Assembly: GCA_035515795.1 (NCBI GenBank)
Contig: DATJAY010000003.1
Location: 62,001-126,000, forward strand
DNA from: Candidatus Acidiferrales bacterium
Lineage (GTDB): Bacteria; Bacteroidota; Ignavibacteria; Kryptoniales; JAKASW01
Direction: 5' to 3'
Length of the DNA stretch: 64,000 bases
Under the pieces are notes generated by a model, which was not told the DNA's origin, searched no databases, and saw only the letters and a program-made list of their open reading frames with translations. Every line of letters starts with the position of its first letter. Position 1 is the first letter of the stretch. Below are positions 26,319 through 34,766 of this stretch, in pieces. Made by a program: the position numbers and the translations under genes.

Positions 26319-27170
26319 TTGAACGCCGACACCAAAATTCTTTATAACTCAAAGTTTTACAGCATAACCGATTTCCATTGTAAGTCTAAGGCCGGTGAAA
26401 ATTCCGGAGTTGAGTACCAGACCGATTTCTCGCTGAGCTTCACGCGGAGAGGGAACTTCATCTACAATGTATTCCGAAATTCTCTGGACGCTCACAGCGG
26501 AAGGATACTCTTGAATAAACCCGATCACGAGCACACGGTCAGTCATATGTACCATGTTCCGGATGAATGCACATGTTTTGCATTCCGGCCACAGTTTTAC
26601 GAATCGGTAAAAGAGCGTCACCGGCGTCTTGTGAATCGGTTCTTCACAAACAACGATGTCCATTCTATTCTCATAAAATCGGATGCCGCGTTGGACTTTC
26701 TTCATAACAAGGTTCTGCGTCTCTTGAAAGACAAGCGCTGCTCAGGCTTGTTGATAGATTCAATCGTTTATGAAATTGTCAACTTGACGCTCGCGAAACT
26801 GGCGGGTGAAGAGCTCGTGAAAGGTATTCCCGCGTCGCTGAAAAAATACCACCTGCAAACCGTGGAGCGAGCGAAGGAATATATAAACGAGAATTACGCC
26901 CGCGACCTGTCGCTCGATGAAATTGCAGAAAACTCTTATGTCAGTCCGTTTCATTTCAGCAGAATTTTCAAGACGTTCACCTCGTACTCGCCTCACCGGT
27001 ATCTCGTCGACACGCGCCTCAAGAATGCGGAAAACCTTATCAAAAATTCTGACCGATCGATAACCGACATTTGTTTTTCATCCGGCTTCGAAAGCCTCGA
27101 ACATTTCTCCGCTTCATTCAAGAACAAATATCGAATTTCCCCGTCACAGTTCAGAGCGAAAAACAGTTAA
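26319..27170 (+). CDS. AraC-family transcriptional regulator
   Basis: 283 residues from TTG 26319. The N-terminal ~170 residues form a cupin-like sensor (VEYQTDFSLSFTRRGNFIYNVF ... LLNKPDHEHTVSH). The C-terminal double HTH begins at AKEYINENYARDLSLDEIAENSYVSPFHFSRIFK and ends with ITDICFSSGFESLEHFSASFKNKYRISPSQFR, a canonical AraC domain. Target genes are unknown; candidates are the MFS gene just before and the DinB gene just after. Confidence 0.9.
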   Translation: MNADTKILYNSKFYSITDFHCKSKAGENSGVEYQTDFSLSFTRRGNFIYNVFRNSLDAHSGRILLNKPDHEHTVSHMYHVPDECTCFAFRPQFYESVKERHRRLVNRFFTNNDVHSILIKSDAALDFLHNKVLRLLKDKRCSGLLIDSIVYEIVNLTLAKLAGEELVKGIPASLKKYHLQTVERAKEYINENYARDLSLDEIAENSYVSPFHFSRIFKTFTSYSPHRYLVDTRLKNAENLIKNSDRSITDICFSSGFESLEHFSASFKNKYRISPSQFRAKNS

Positions 27171-27266
27171 CTCAAAAAAGCAAGATTTCTAAAGTCTTAC
27201 TATAATTCCACTGCTAAATTTATGCGTGAGAATTCACCATAAACAAATCGACATGGAGGAGAAATC

Positions 27267-27707
27267 ATGAAAGAGAAAGAACTCGTATCCAGAGCAAACA
27301 ATTTCTTTAGCGGCGATGCTTCGTACGGGGATCCCGCGATAAAAATCTTGGAAGGAATCACATCCGATTCGGCAATAAGGAGACCAGACAAAAACAGCCA
27401 TAATGCCGCAGAATTGCTGGCGCACATTGTCGGATGGGAAGACGTCTATTTGAAAAGATTTCAGGGAGACCCGAAAGCCACGATAGATCAGAACCTATCG
27501 TTCGATTGGAAGAGGATCGACAAAAACGAGAAGAGCGCGTGGAAAAGCTTAGTGTCGGCATTCGAGAAGAACCACAGACAATTGGTTTCCTGTCTCGAGC
27601 AGGAGAAATCCGATATGGCGGCGAAAGAAAAACTGTTAAACAACATCATGGAACACGACATTTACCATCTCGGACAAATCGCACTGATAAAGAAACTGGC
27701 CGGTTAA
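27267..27707 (+). CDS. DinB/DfsB-like protein (2 of 3)
   Basis: 146 residues with a strong ribosome site (GGAGGAGAAATC). A four-helix bundle with putative metal ligands in LLAHIVGWEDVYLKR (~residue 49) and MEHDIYHLGQIALIK (~129-143). This wording is close to the ClbS/DfsB branch of the DinB superfamily. A compact terminator overlaps its stop codon. Function is unknown; it is shorter and only distantly similar to the DinB protein at 24432. Confidence 0.85.
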   Translation: MKEKELVSRANNFFSGDASYGDPAIKILEGITSDSAIRRPDKNSHNAAELLAHIVGWEDVYLKRFQGDPKATIDQNLSFDWKRIDKNEKSAWKSLVSAFEKNHRQLVSCLEQEKSDMAAKEKLLNNIMEHDIYHLGQIALIKKLAG

Positions 27708-27717
27708 ACCGGCTTTT
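27699..27717 (+). terminator. Intrinsic terminator overlapping a stop codon
   Basis: GCCGGT-TAA-ACCGGC followed by TTTT. The 3-nt loop is the TAA stop of the DinB-like gene. The stem is short (6 bp) but GC-rich. Confidence 0.6.
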
Positions 27718-27732
27718 CCTTCAAAGAAGAGA

Positions 27733-28119
27733 CTATGCGAGCTCGGCTCCTTTTTCAAGAAGGAGCTCGCGGAGCACCGAGCGGTGGCAGTGAGTTTCGT
27801 TCTCGCAATAGCAGCCGACCGAGAAGTTGGCATGATGAGAGAGTGCAGCGAGGAGCTCAAGCATGTGTGTATTTTCAGGAGTGGCCATTTCCGACTTGTA
27901 CTTTCTGACGAATGCAGCCCATTGCGATGGTGTTTCCGCTCCCCGCGCGAGCTTCACGGTTTCAGCGCTCGGGGCGAGGTTGGGAAACCACACGTCGTAC
28001 CAGTTCTCCGACGCAAACTTCTCCTTTGGTACGCCACGCGGCGGACGACGGACAGTTCCGATGCGTAAACCTTCGCCTTTTCTTCTGGGACTACCGAGTC
28101 TGACAATACGTATAGACAT
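27733..28119 (-). CDS. DUF488 family protein
   Basis: 128 residues. The DUF488 pattern is clear: IRIVRLGSPRRKGEGLRIGTVRRPPRG at the start, WYDVWFPNLAPS in the middle and VGCYCENETHCHRSVLRELL at the end, with the conserved C-x-C...CHR cluster that probably binds a metal. Small cytosolic protein of unknown function. It faces the DinB-like gene across the terminator at 27699-27717. Confidence 0.88.
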   Translation of the reverse strand: MSIRIVRLGSPRRKGEGLRIGTVRRPPRGVPKEKFASENWYDVWFPNLAPSAETVKLARGAETPSQWAAFVRKYKSEMATPENTHMLELLAALSHHANFSVGCYCENETHCHRSVLRELLLEKGAELA

Positions 28120-28246
28120 AACTTGCTCCTTTGCGTAATATATCGGTACGTTCTTGAAGAAGCAATCTTCGCTGTAAATGGGTTTTCAAACATACTTGTC
28201 AATTTTTCGGTTGCAGGCAGGTGAAAAAGAATATTAGATTTACTGT

Positions 28247-29314
28247 ATGAATACAAAAGGCGAAACGACACTTTGGGATGAAGACATAATGTACGAAGCG
28301 TTTATGAAAAGAGACGCCTCGTATGAAGGAATTTTTTTCGTCGCGGTCAGGACAACCGGCATCTTCTGCCGGCCTACTTGCCGGGCCCGGCGAGCAAAGC
28401 GTGAACATATCGAGTTCTACCAAACGGCCAAAGACGCCCTTCTCAACGGTTACCGTCCGTGTAAAGTATGCAGGCCGCTCGAGCTTCTCGGTTCCACACC
28501 GGACTTCATACAGAAACTGATCGACCGGGTCGCCGCAGATCCTTCGAAGAAGATTACCGACTATGATCTCGTCAAGATGAAGATCGAGCCGAGCAAAGTT
28601 CGCCGTTGGTTCAAGACAAATCATGGACTGACTTTCCAGGGATACCAGCGAATGCTGAGGATAAACAGCGCACTTCACCAAATCAAGAATGGGGAAAGCG
28701 TAACGGAAGCCGCGTTTGAAAATGGCTATGATTCTCTGAGCGGTTTTTCGGAAGCGTTTAGGAAGATCGTTGGTACCAACCCCAACGGTGCGAAGTACGC
28801 CAACGTGATAAACATTCACCGGTTTGTAACTCCGCTCGGGCCAATGATAGCTGGCGCGACGGAGGAAGGAATCTGCCTTCTCGAGTTTACCGAAAGACGC
28901 ATGCTTGAATCTGAGTTTGGTGATCTGAGACGCAAGCTGAAAGCGAATTTCGTGTACGGAATCAACGAGCACATTTCCAATCTCGAGACGCAAATGCGAG
29001 AATACTTCGAGGGCAAACGTAAGACGTTCGACGTTCCGCTTGTGACTCCGGGCAGCGAATTTCAAAAATCGGTATGGCAGCAGCTCACGACGATTCCGTA
29101 CGGGCACACGAGATCGTATGAAGAGCAGGCGATCGCAATCAACAATCTCAAAGCGCTCAGAGCAGTGGCTAGCGCAAACGGTTTCAATCGAATCGCGATT
29201 GTCATACCATGTCATCGCGTGATCGGGAAAAACGGCAGCCTTACAGGATATGGAGGCGGACTCTGGAGAAAGAAGTGGCTTCTCGATTTCGAGAAGAGCA
29301 ACGCTAAGAATTAG
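28247..29314 (+). CDS. ada: Ada: DNA alkylation repair methyltransferase and regulator
   Basis: 355 residues with full Ada architecture. The N-terminal phosphotriester domain has C41, C45, C72 and C75 (FCRPTC ... CKVC), matching E. coli Ada C38/C42/C69/C72. A central AraC-type HTH (YDLVKMKIEPSKVRRWF ... ESVTEAAFENGYDSLSGFSEAFRK) follows. The C-terminal O6-methylguanine methyltransferase has IPCHRVIG with the acceptor Cys near 322 and the upstream SANGFNR Asn/Arg. It repairs methylphosphotriesters and O6-methylguanine and, once methylated, would activate its own regulon. No alkA, alkB or aidB neighbours are present. Confidence 0.95.
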   Translation: MNTKGETTLWDEDIMYEAFMKRDASYEGIFFVAVRTTGIFCRPTCRARRAKREHIEFYQTAKDALLNGYRPCKVCRPLELLGSTPDFIQKLIDRVAADPSKKITDYDLVKMKIEPSKVRRWFKTNHGLTFQGYQRMLRINSALHQIKNGESVTEAAFENGYDSLSGFSEAFRKIVGTNPNGAKYANVINIHRFVTPLGPMIAGATEEGICLLEFTERRMLESEFGDLRRKLKANFVYGINEHISNLETQMREYFEGKRKTFDVPLVTPGSEFQKSVWQQLTTIPYGHTRSYEEQAIAINNLKALRAVASANGFNRIAIVIPCHRVIGKNGSLTGYGGGLWRKKWLLDFEKSNAKN

Positions 29315-29678
29315 AAAGCACTTCCCAGCGAGTCGCAAGAATAGATTTTTTTGAGGATTTGAAGGGGAATTATTTCAGCTGTACCATGGTGAGTTGATAT
29401 CGGGAACAGCAGCCCATCTCTCGTTTGATTTTTCAAGTTGATAGATTTACTTTCTTTTTGAATTTATTCCGGTCAAAAAGTCTGCCCGGACTAGATTGAA
29501 ACATCGTGCAATGCGTGGCAGGAAAGGAGGATCCTATGAAAAACATCTCAACTGTAATGTTCGCAATCTCCGCGTTTTCTATCAGATGGGTTTGACGTGG
29601 GGGATTCGATTTGGTTTTTCCGCAAGGCGCATTTAGATTTTTACATGAATCCGAAATTGTGCAAGGAAAAGAGGAAGA
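29315..29678. other. Intergenic with one gene remnant
   Basis: About 360 bp. The only notable item is a strong ribosome site and a 19-codon frame at 29536-29595, listed separately. Confidence 0.4.
29536..29595 (+). pseudogene. 5' remnant of a secreted-protein gene (or short leader)
   Basis: AAAGGAGG is followed 7 nt later by ATG and a 19-codon frame MKNISTVMFAISAFSIRWV that stops at TGA. The start resembles the first two-thirds of a signal peptide, so this is probably the surviving 5' end of a deleted secreted-protein gene. A short leader peptide for the peptidase gene 84 bp downstream is the alternative. Confidence 0.4.
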
Positions 29679-30977
29679 TTGCGGTTGAATAAAGCGCTTG
29701 CTGCAGTATCATACCTTTTTCTCTTTACCTCTATTGCGTCGGCACAGATATTTTCCTCGCCGGCGGAGATGTATTCAAGCTACTTCAACGAAGTAAAGGC
29801 TGCGGAAGACCAGAGTTGGGATCTGTGGGATAGAGACATGTATGGTCCGATTCTCTTGGTCAATCCATCAACGAGGGAAGTTTACTCGAATTACCCCGAC
29901 CTTGGCGGCGCTCTCACAAGCGATGGGGATGTCTATCATGGAATGCTTCCTGCCGAAATCAATACTGCCAATACCATGGTACACTGGAACGGCAGGGATT
30001 GGGCAATGGTGATGCTCCCTCTTCCTCGCTACAAGAAAGACCGCGTAGACCTAATGGCTCACGAGCTGTTCCATGTTGCGCAATCGTCGCTTGGCTTTCG
30101 AGGGTACAGCCCGGCGAACAGCCACCTCGACGACAAGAACGGAAGAATTCTCATGAGGCTGGAACTCGAAGCGCTGAGGAAGGCGTTGGAATCGACTTCA
30201 AGCTACGACATCAAAGAACATATCACCGATGCCATGATCTTCAGAGAGTACCGTTACACTTTGTTTCCTGAAGCGAAAACTACCGAGAACCTTCTCGAAT
30301 TGAACGAAGGTCTGGCTGAGTATACGGGTTTCATGGTCAGCAATAGAACAAGAGAAGAGGCTATCTACCATTTTGAGACCGATATAAATTCCTTCGTTAG
30401 ATTCCCCACTTTCGTGAGATCGTTTGCATATGAAACGATTCCTATATATGGATACCTACTTCAACAATCCGATAAGTTTTGGAATAAGAAAATAACACCC
30501 GGCACAAACCTGACGGACTTTTTCATAAGGGAATTCTGGTTGACTTTGCCGGCCGACATCCCGTCAGCGGAGCGTTCTATCGAGAATCAGTACGACGGAA
30601 AGGTTATCCGGGCGGAAGAGACCAACCGCGAGACCATACGAGAGGCGCAGGTCGAAAAGTACAGAAAGTCGTTCATCTATCAGCCTCATCTTGAAATTCA
30701 TTTTGAAAATATGCGTCTCTCATTCGACCCGACGGACGTTATCCCGCTTGACGATAAAGGAAACGTTTACCCGGTTATTCGCGTGACCGACAATTGGGGA
30801 ATTCTCGACGTGCACAGCGGAGCATTGATGAGTCAGAAATGGGATAAGATTACTACGAGCGCTCCTGCAAAGATCGACGGCAGAAATATAAGCGGTGATG
30901 GATGGACACTTCTGTTGAATGACCTGTACACCATAGTCGAAGACAGCGCGGGAAACTATCAGATAATAAAGAGATAG
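29679..30977 (+). CDS. Secreted gluzincin-like zinc metallopeptidase
   Basis: 432 residues from TTG 29679 (or TTG 29685). A signal peptide (NKALAAVSYLFLFTSIASAQ) precedes the domain. The zinc motif HELFH is at H128-H132, followed about 80 residues later by NEGLAEYTG with E210 and E214, giving the HExxH...NEGxxE layout of gluzincin-type peptidases. The rest, including the C-terminal ~130 residues rich in short strands, is not similar to a family I can name. It would act in the periplasm or outside the cell. No T9SS tail is present. Confidence 0.75.
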   Translation: MRLNKALAAVSYLFLFTSIASAQIFSSPAEMYSSYFNEVKAAEDQSWDLWDRDMYGPILLVNPSTREVYSNYPDLGGALTSDGDVYHGMLPAEINTANTMVHWNGRDWAMVMLPLPRYKKDRVDLMAHELFHVAQSSLGFRGYSPANSHLDDKNGRILMRLELEALRKALESTSSYDIKEHITDAMIFREYRYTLFPEAKTTENLLELNEGLAEYTGFMVSNRTREEAIYHFETDINSFVRFPTFVRSFAYETIPIYGYLLQQSDKFWNKKITPGTNLTDFFIREFWLTLPADIPSAERSIENQYDGKVIRAEETNRETIREAQVEKYRKSFIYQPHLEIHFENMRLSFDPTDVIPLDDKGNVYPVIRVTDNWGILDVHSGALMSQKWDKITTSAPAKIDGRNISGDGWTLLLNDLYTIVEDSAGNYQIIKR

Positions 30978-31123
30978 CAACCGCCCGCCGCGTCCACATG
31001 CTGTCTGGGTGGCCGGGCACTGGGACGGGCGGAATTGCGAATGGGTTTTCTTCGAAGGACGCTGGGAAGATGTGCGTTAATATCGCGTCTGAACCTTGCG
31101 AAAGTTTCCGTCCTTCGTGGGGT

Positions 31124-31606
31124 TCAAAGATTTGTTGAAGGGTCATCTGCACTCGGCCCGTAAGCAGAAGGGACCTTACCTCCGGCGAGGCGAATGTATA
31201 CGGACATTTGTCCGCGGTGATGAATCATATCGAAAATCATTACCGTTATGAATTCATCTCCGGTCATTTTCTTTCTGGCAAACTCGACCGGTTTGTTCAG
31301 GTCATCGTTCGACATTTTCTCTAGGGTTGAGACAACACAGGAACTTTCATTTTCAAAGTCAGAAATGAGTGTCTGCAAATTTGAGGGCGCATAGTTCTGA
31401 AATACCGACCTGTCGACTTTTTGTCCGAAGACAACGGATTCGATCAAGTACATTGCAAACACAAACGTTGCCATGACCTGCTTTGCGTTTCGCGAGCGTT
31501 CATGGGGAGTGAAGAGTAACTTGTCTTCCGGAAATGCCCGCATAGCCTTGAGCGTCGTCGCAGATTCTTTTTTTATTATTTGCAGTAGGTCTTCTTTTGC
31601 AATCAT
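31124..31606 (-). CDS. DinB-family protein (3 of 3)
   Basis: 160 residues. Same fold and ending as the protein at 24432: FDMIHHRGQMSVYIRLAGGKVPSAYGPSADD compares with HIIHHRGQLTVFLRLLDVPIPNTFGPTADE. The first helix carries KESATTLKAMRAFPEDKLLFTPHERS. One usual His in the second helix is replaced (VMATFVFAMYLIE), so the metal site may be incomplete. Function is unknown. Confidence 0.88.
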   Translation of the reverse strand: MIAKEDLLQIIKKESATTLKAMRAFPEDKLLFTPHERSRNAKQVMATFVFAMYLIESVVFGQKVDRSVFQNYAPSNLQTLISDFENESSCVVSTLEKMSNDDLNKPVEFARKKMTGDEFITVMIFDMIHHRGQMSVYIRLAGGKVPSAYGPSADDPSTNL

Positions 31607-31622
31607 ATTTCACTCACAATAT

Positions 31623-32067
31623 TCATGAATCTTGTTCGACAAGTTCTTTTATTTTCGTAAGCACCATTCACCATCCGGCGGCAGTTTCTTCACATCTCTT
31701 TTGACCGTTCTCCATGCTTGAGAAATCTCCCCGGGAAACGGAGAGTGTCGTACTACTCTTTTCCGGCAAAAGTGTGTATGTCACCGCCAAATAAATTAGA
31801 CGGCACATCTTCCATGGCGCCGTTTGGATCAAACGTGGTGTATTGAAGAATCTTTCCGCGTTTTATCTTCTGAATGGATCCCTTCACGTAAACCTTACCA
31901 TCCGATGCTCCCTTCCAGATCAGGGGCCTCCCATTTTCCCGTTCAGGAACCGCCTCGCAGTTGAGCATGTATTTCTTTGCTATTTCAGGACTAACCAGAG
32001 CATCCCATACCCTCGATACTGGTCCGTCGATGAATATGGAATTCTCGACTATCAACCCCTTTTTCAT
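31623..32067 (-). pseudogene. SRPBCC/AHSA1 protein gene, frameshifted and with an internal stop
   Basis: The open frame (31753-32067, 104 residues) is a clear SRPBCC/AHSA1 start (VENSIFIDGPVSRVWDALVSPEIAKKYM) but stops early. Removing one T from the TTT at 31793-31795 restores the family ending: YLAVTYTLLPEKSSTTLSV, then RGDFSSMENGQKRCEETAAGW. A TGA (31668-31670) follows GW, after which MVLTKIKELVEQ continues in the same frame to a final TGA at 31623-31625. Two independent lesions make a real pseudogene more likely than a sequencing error. An intact copy would bind a hydrophobic ligand. Confidence 0.75.
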
Positions 32068-32173
32068 TCTTCTCTCCTCTATTTTCTCAAATCACCATCC
32101 TACAGAATATCTGACGAAGGAAGCGATTTGAATCCTTTAACTGAGAATTGTCAACCAGTTATGAGCAGATCTT

Positions 32174-32464
32174 TCAGCAAGCGCCCCGCTCGACGACGAC
32201 CTCACAGGGCGATGCGGACATAACCTCAACGCTTCCCGCCATCGCGAACGGTTCCATGAACTTCTTGACCTGCTGCTCGTCCGGTGCTTCGATAATCAAG
32301 TATAACGTATGCTTGCCGTTGATAACCCCCTCGCCTTTTATTCTGACTCCGTAACTCTCGGCGTTCCGCGAAGAAAGATGTGATAATAACATACCGCCCA
32401 TCTCTTTGCTGCGTGCAGGGCATGTTTCGCTTGAATGTTTATGTTGAACTACAAATAAAGCCAT
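32174..32464 (-). CDS. Small conserved alpha/beta protein
   Basis: 96 residues, cytosolic. It begins MALFVVQHKHSSETCPARS, has GVRIKGEGVINGKHTLYLIIEA in the middle and ends CEVVVERGAC. The strand-helix-strand pattern with paired Cys and His near the start suggests a ferredoxin-like dimeric alpha/beta barrel. I recognise this as a recurrent stand-alone small protein but cannot give a function. It lies just upstream of the decayed SRPBCC gene on the same strand. Confidence 0.7.
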   Translation of the reverse strand: MALFVVQHKHSSETCPARSKEMGGMLLSHLSSRNAESYGVRIKGEGVINGKHTLYLIIEAPDEQQVKKFMEPFAMAGSVEVMSASPCEVVVERGAC

Positions 32465-32628
32465 TATTTTGTTCCTTTTCTTTTTTCTTTGCTATCTAAA
32501 CATCAAAATCGCAGAAATGATTTCCTCGTGATACGTTTGTATTGTCTATGCAGTGGGCAGATTCCATGGTACATTTCAACATTGACAATCGCTTCTCAGG
32601 ATACTACATTGTCTGTGGATTGGAAGGT

Positions 32629-33303
32629 ATGGAAGTGGGAAACAGATTTTTCAATTCGAAATTGAACGGACTAATCCTTGCCCTGCTAAGCTTCCGGATA
32701 GCATACGGTCAAGATCACACCTATCTCATTGGAATGGTCTCTGATAACGGGTCAAAGAGTCCTGTATCAAACGCTAATATTATAATTGTGGGGTCACAAT
32801 TGGGTACAATCTCCGACAGCGCCGGACGATTTACTTTACGAGATCCACCAATAGGATGGCACGTTGTCAAAGTCTCGCACGTTGGCTATGTTGCAGGATA
32901 TTACTTTGTAACAATCGAAGAAGAGAAAACGTTTTTTATCAACGCTGTGCTGAACCCAACTTCGATTTCCCTCCCAGAAGTAACCGTTACGGGCACTCAT
33001 CAGTTTGACGAATTTTACAGGTTGTCATCAAGCGCAGATGTTACTGCAAAGGATATTAAGAAAGATGGCATTTTTGACTTCGAAGGTCTTTTCTTAAAGT
33101 ATGCATATTTCATGACATTTCGCGATTATGCTCTTTTTGTAGACGGCATTCGAGAGGATCCGGAATTTCTCAAAACGATTAATGTTCGCGACGTCAAGGA
33201 AGTTTTTGTGTGGCGCAAGGCAATGGCTCCAATCGAGTTTAAGGAGAGACTCGGCACGACTTGGAATACTTTTGACTATGTTGTGCTTGTAAACACGAGA
33301 TGA
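32629..33303 (+). CDS. Secreted carboxypeptidase-regulatory-domain protein with plug-like tail
   Basis: 224 residues from ATG 32629, preceded by GGAAGG; longer in-frame starts go back to 32542. A signal peptide (KLNGLILALLSFRIAYGQ) is followed by a CarboxypepD_reg-like beta-sandwich (LIGMVSDNGSKSPVSNANIIIVGSQLGTISDSAGRFTL, ending PEVTVTG). The tail resembles a TonB plug fragment (ALFVDGIREDPEFLKTINVRDVKEVFV), but no barrel follows. This is a stand-alone version of the N-terminal part of SusC-like receptors. Periplasmic or outer-membrane associated; partner unknown. Confidence 0.75.
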   Translation: MEVGNRFFNSKLNGLILALLSFRIAYGQDHTYLIGMVSDNGSKSPVSNANIIIVGSQLGTISDSAGRFTLRDPPIGWHVVKVSHVGYVAGYYFVTIEEEKTFFINAVLNPTSISLPEVTVTGTHQFDEFYRLSSSADVTAKDIKKDGIFDFEGLFLKYAYFMTFRDYALFVDGIREDPEFLKTINVRDVKEVFVWRKAMAPIEFKERLGTTWNTFDYVVLVNTR

Positions 33304-33536
33304 GGCAACTAATTTTCCTGGTGGAATATCTCATTGATCTGAAACAAATCTAACTCCGTGTTTTTTAAAGCCTGGCAGTGCCTATCGTGTTTTGATCTGC
33401 GATCAAGTAGTCGATTTCACTTTTTAGCTTCACCCCTATCCTATTCTTATCGGAACCGCTTGATGTTTCATCTCTGTTATACTTTTGCATCTAAATGTGG
33501 CTCGCTGCATCTAATCTGCACAGAGAGGAAACAGAA
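33304..33536. other. Intergenic, nothing recognised
   Basis: About 230 bp holding the probable pirin promoter. No repeat or RNA structure was identified. Confidence 0.35.
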
Positions 33537-34451
33537 ATGACGGAATACAGAAAAATAAAAAAGGTATTTAAGAGCAAGGCTGCACTTGAAGGCGCTGGTG
33601 TCCATTTGAAACGCGCTTTCGGTTTCAATGAAGTGAAGATGTTTGATCCGTTTTTGCTTCTCGACGATTTCAGGTCTAACAACCCTCAACAGTACATGAA
33701 AGGTTTTCCGTGGCACCCTCATCGCGGCATCGAGACCATCACTTATGTCTTGAAAGGAGATGTCGAGCATGGCGACAGCATGGGAAACAAAGGGATTATA
33801 TCTTCCGGCGACATTCAATGGATGACCGCTGGGAGCGGAATCATTCACCAGGAAATGCCGAAGGGCAATAATAACGGTGAGATGTACGGCTTCCAGCTCT
33901 GGGCGAATTTACCGAAGAGCCACAAGATGATGGACCCGCGTTATCAAGAGGTCAAGAGCGACCAGTTCCCGACCCTCACCAGAGAAAACGGTACGAAGAT
34001 AAAAGTTGTGGCAGGAGAAGTTGAAGGAGTGAAAGGACCCGTAACAGGCATAGTCATAACTCCGCAATATCTCGACGTGACCCTTCCGGCGAATTCTCAT
34101 TTCGAGTTGCCGACGACGAAAGGCCACAAGGTACTCGCGTACGTCATCGATGGAAAAGGTTATTTTACGAAAGAGAATGACATGTTCTTATACGAACTCG
34201 ACGGCGGTAACGGATCGAAATCGGAGAAGAACCAGATAATCGACAACGAGAGTCTCGTTCTCTTTGGCGATGGCGAGGCAGTTGAGGTTATGACTGCTGA
34301 CGAGCAGGTGAGATTCCTGCTGTTTTCCGGTGAGCCGATCGGCGAACCTATAGCGTGGTACGGCCCCATAGTGATGAATCATGAAGGGGAGCTTCGTCAG
34401 GCATTCGAAGAGCTCGATAAAGGAACGTTCGTAAAGAAGCATCGATCGTGA
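33537..34451 (+). CDS. Pirin family protein
   Basis: About 304 residues from ATG 33537 behind GAGG. Bicupin with the iron ligands of pirins in the N-terminal domain: FPWHPHRGIETITYVLKG (two His) and SGIIHQEMP (His, Glu). The C-terminal cupin ends with FSGEPIGEPIAWYGPIVMN, a standard pirin signature. Some pirins are quercetin dioxygenases, others redox-sensitive regulators; activity here is not known. It is transcribed alone. Confidence 0.95.
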   Translation: MTEYRKIKKVFKSKAALEGAGVHLKRAFGFNEVKMFDPFLLLDDFRSNNPQQYMKGFPWHPHRGIETITYVLKGDVEHGDSMGNKGIISSGDIQWMTAGSGIIHQEMPKGNNNGEMYGFQLWANLPKSHKMMDPRYQEVKSDQFPTLTRENGTKIKVVAGEVEGVKGPVTGIVITPQYLDVTLPANSHFELPTTKGHKVLAYVIDGKGYFTKENDMFLYELDGGNGSKSEKNQIIDNESLVLFGDGEAVEVMTADEQVRFLLFSGEPIGEPIAWYGPIVMNHEGELRQAFEELDKGTFVKKHRS

Positions 34452-34766
34452 AGTAAAGAAGCGTGCAAGGTGGACGCCGTCCGCAGTCTGATGTATTACA
34501 AATCATGAGCCGGAATGTTGCGGCAATATGGATTGCATCTCGTTGCGGATCTGATTTTGCGACCGTCTGAGGGTAAGACATTCAAAACGGGGTCAAAGGT
34601 GCGGGGCTCTGGAATTTCAAGTCCAGGATTAAACTAATTGCAGGCCGAGGCGTCCAATCGTTCGGATTTTCTTTATGCCTGAGACGTAATTGCGTACAAG
34701 GATTTCGACAGGGGCATTTGACGATTCGGATACTATCAACAACCTAAATTACGGAGAGTTATTGCT
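34452..34766. other. Intergenic, nothing recognised
   Basis: About 315 bp between pirin and the arylsulfotransferase-like gene. I see no gene, repeat or strong hairpin; the right end holds the ribosome site ACGGAGAG for the next gene. Confidence 0.35.

Noticed and set aside
28199-29338. 379-codon minus frame opposite ada
   Set aside because: Fully antisense to a gene with clear catalytic motifs; a shadow frame.
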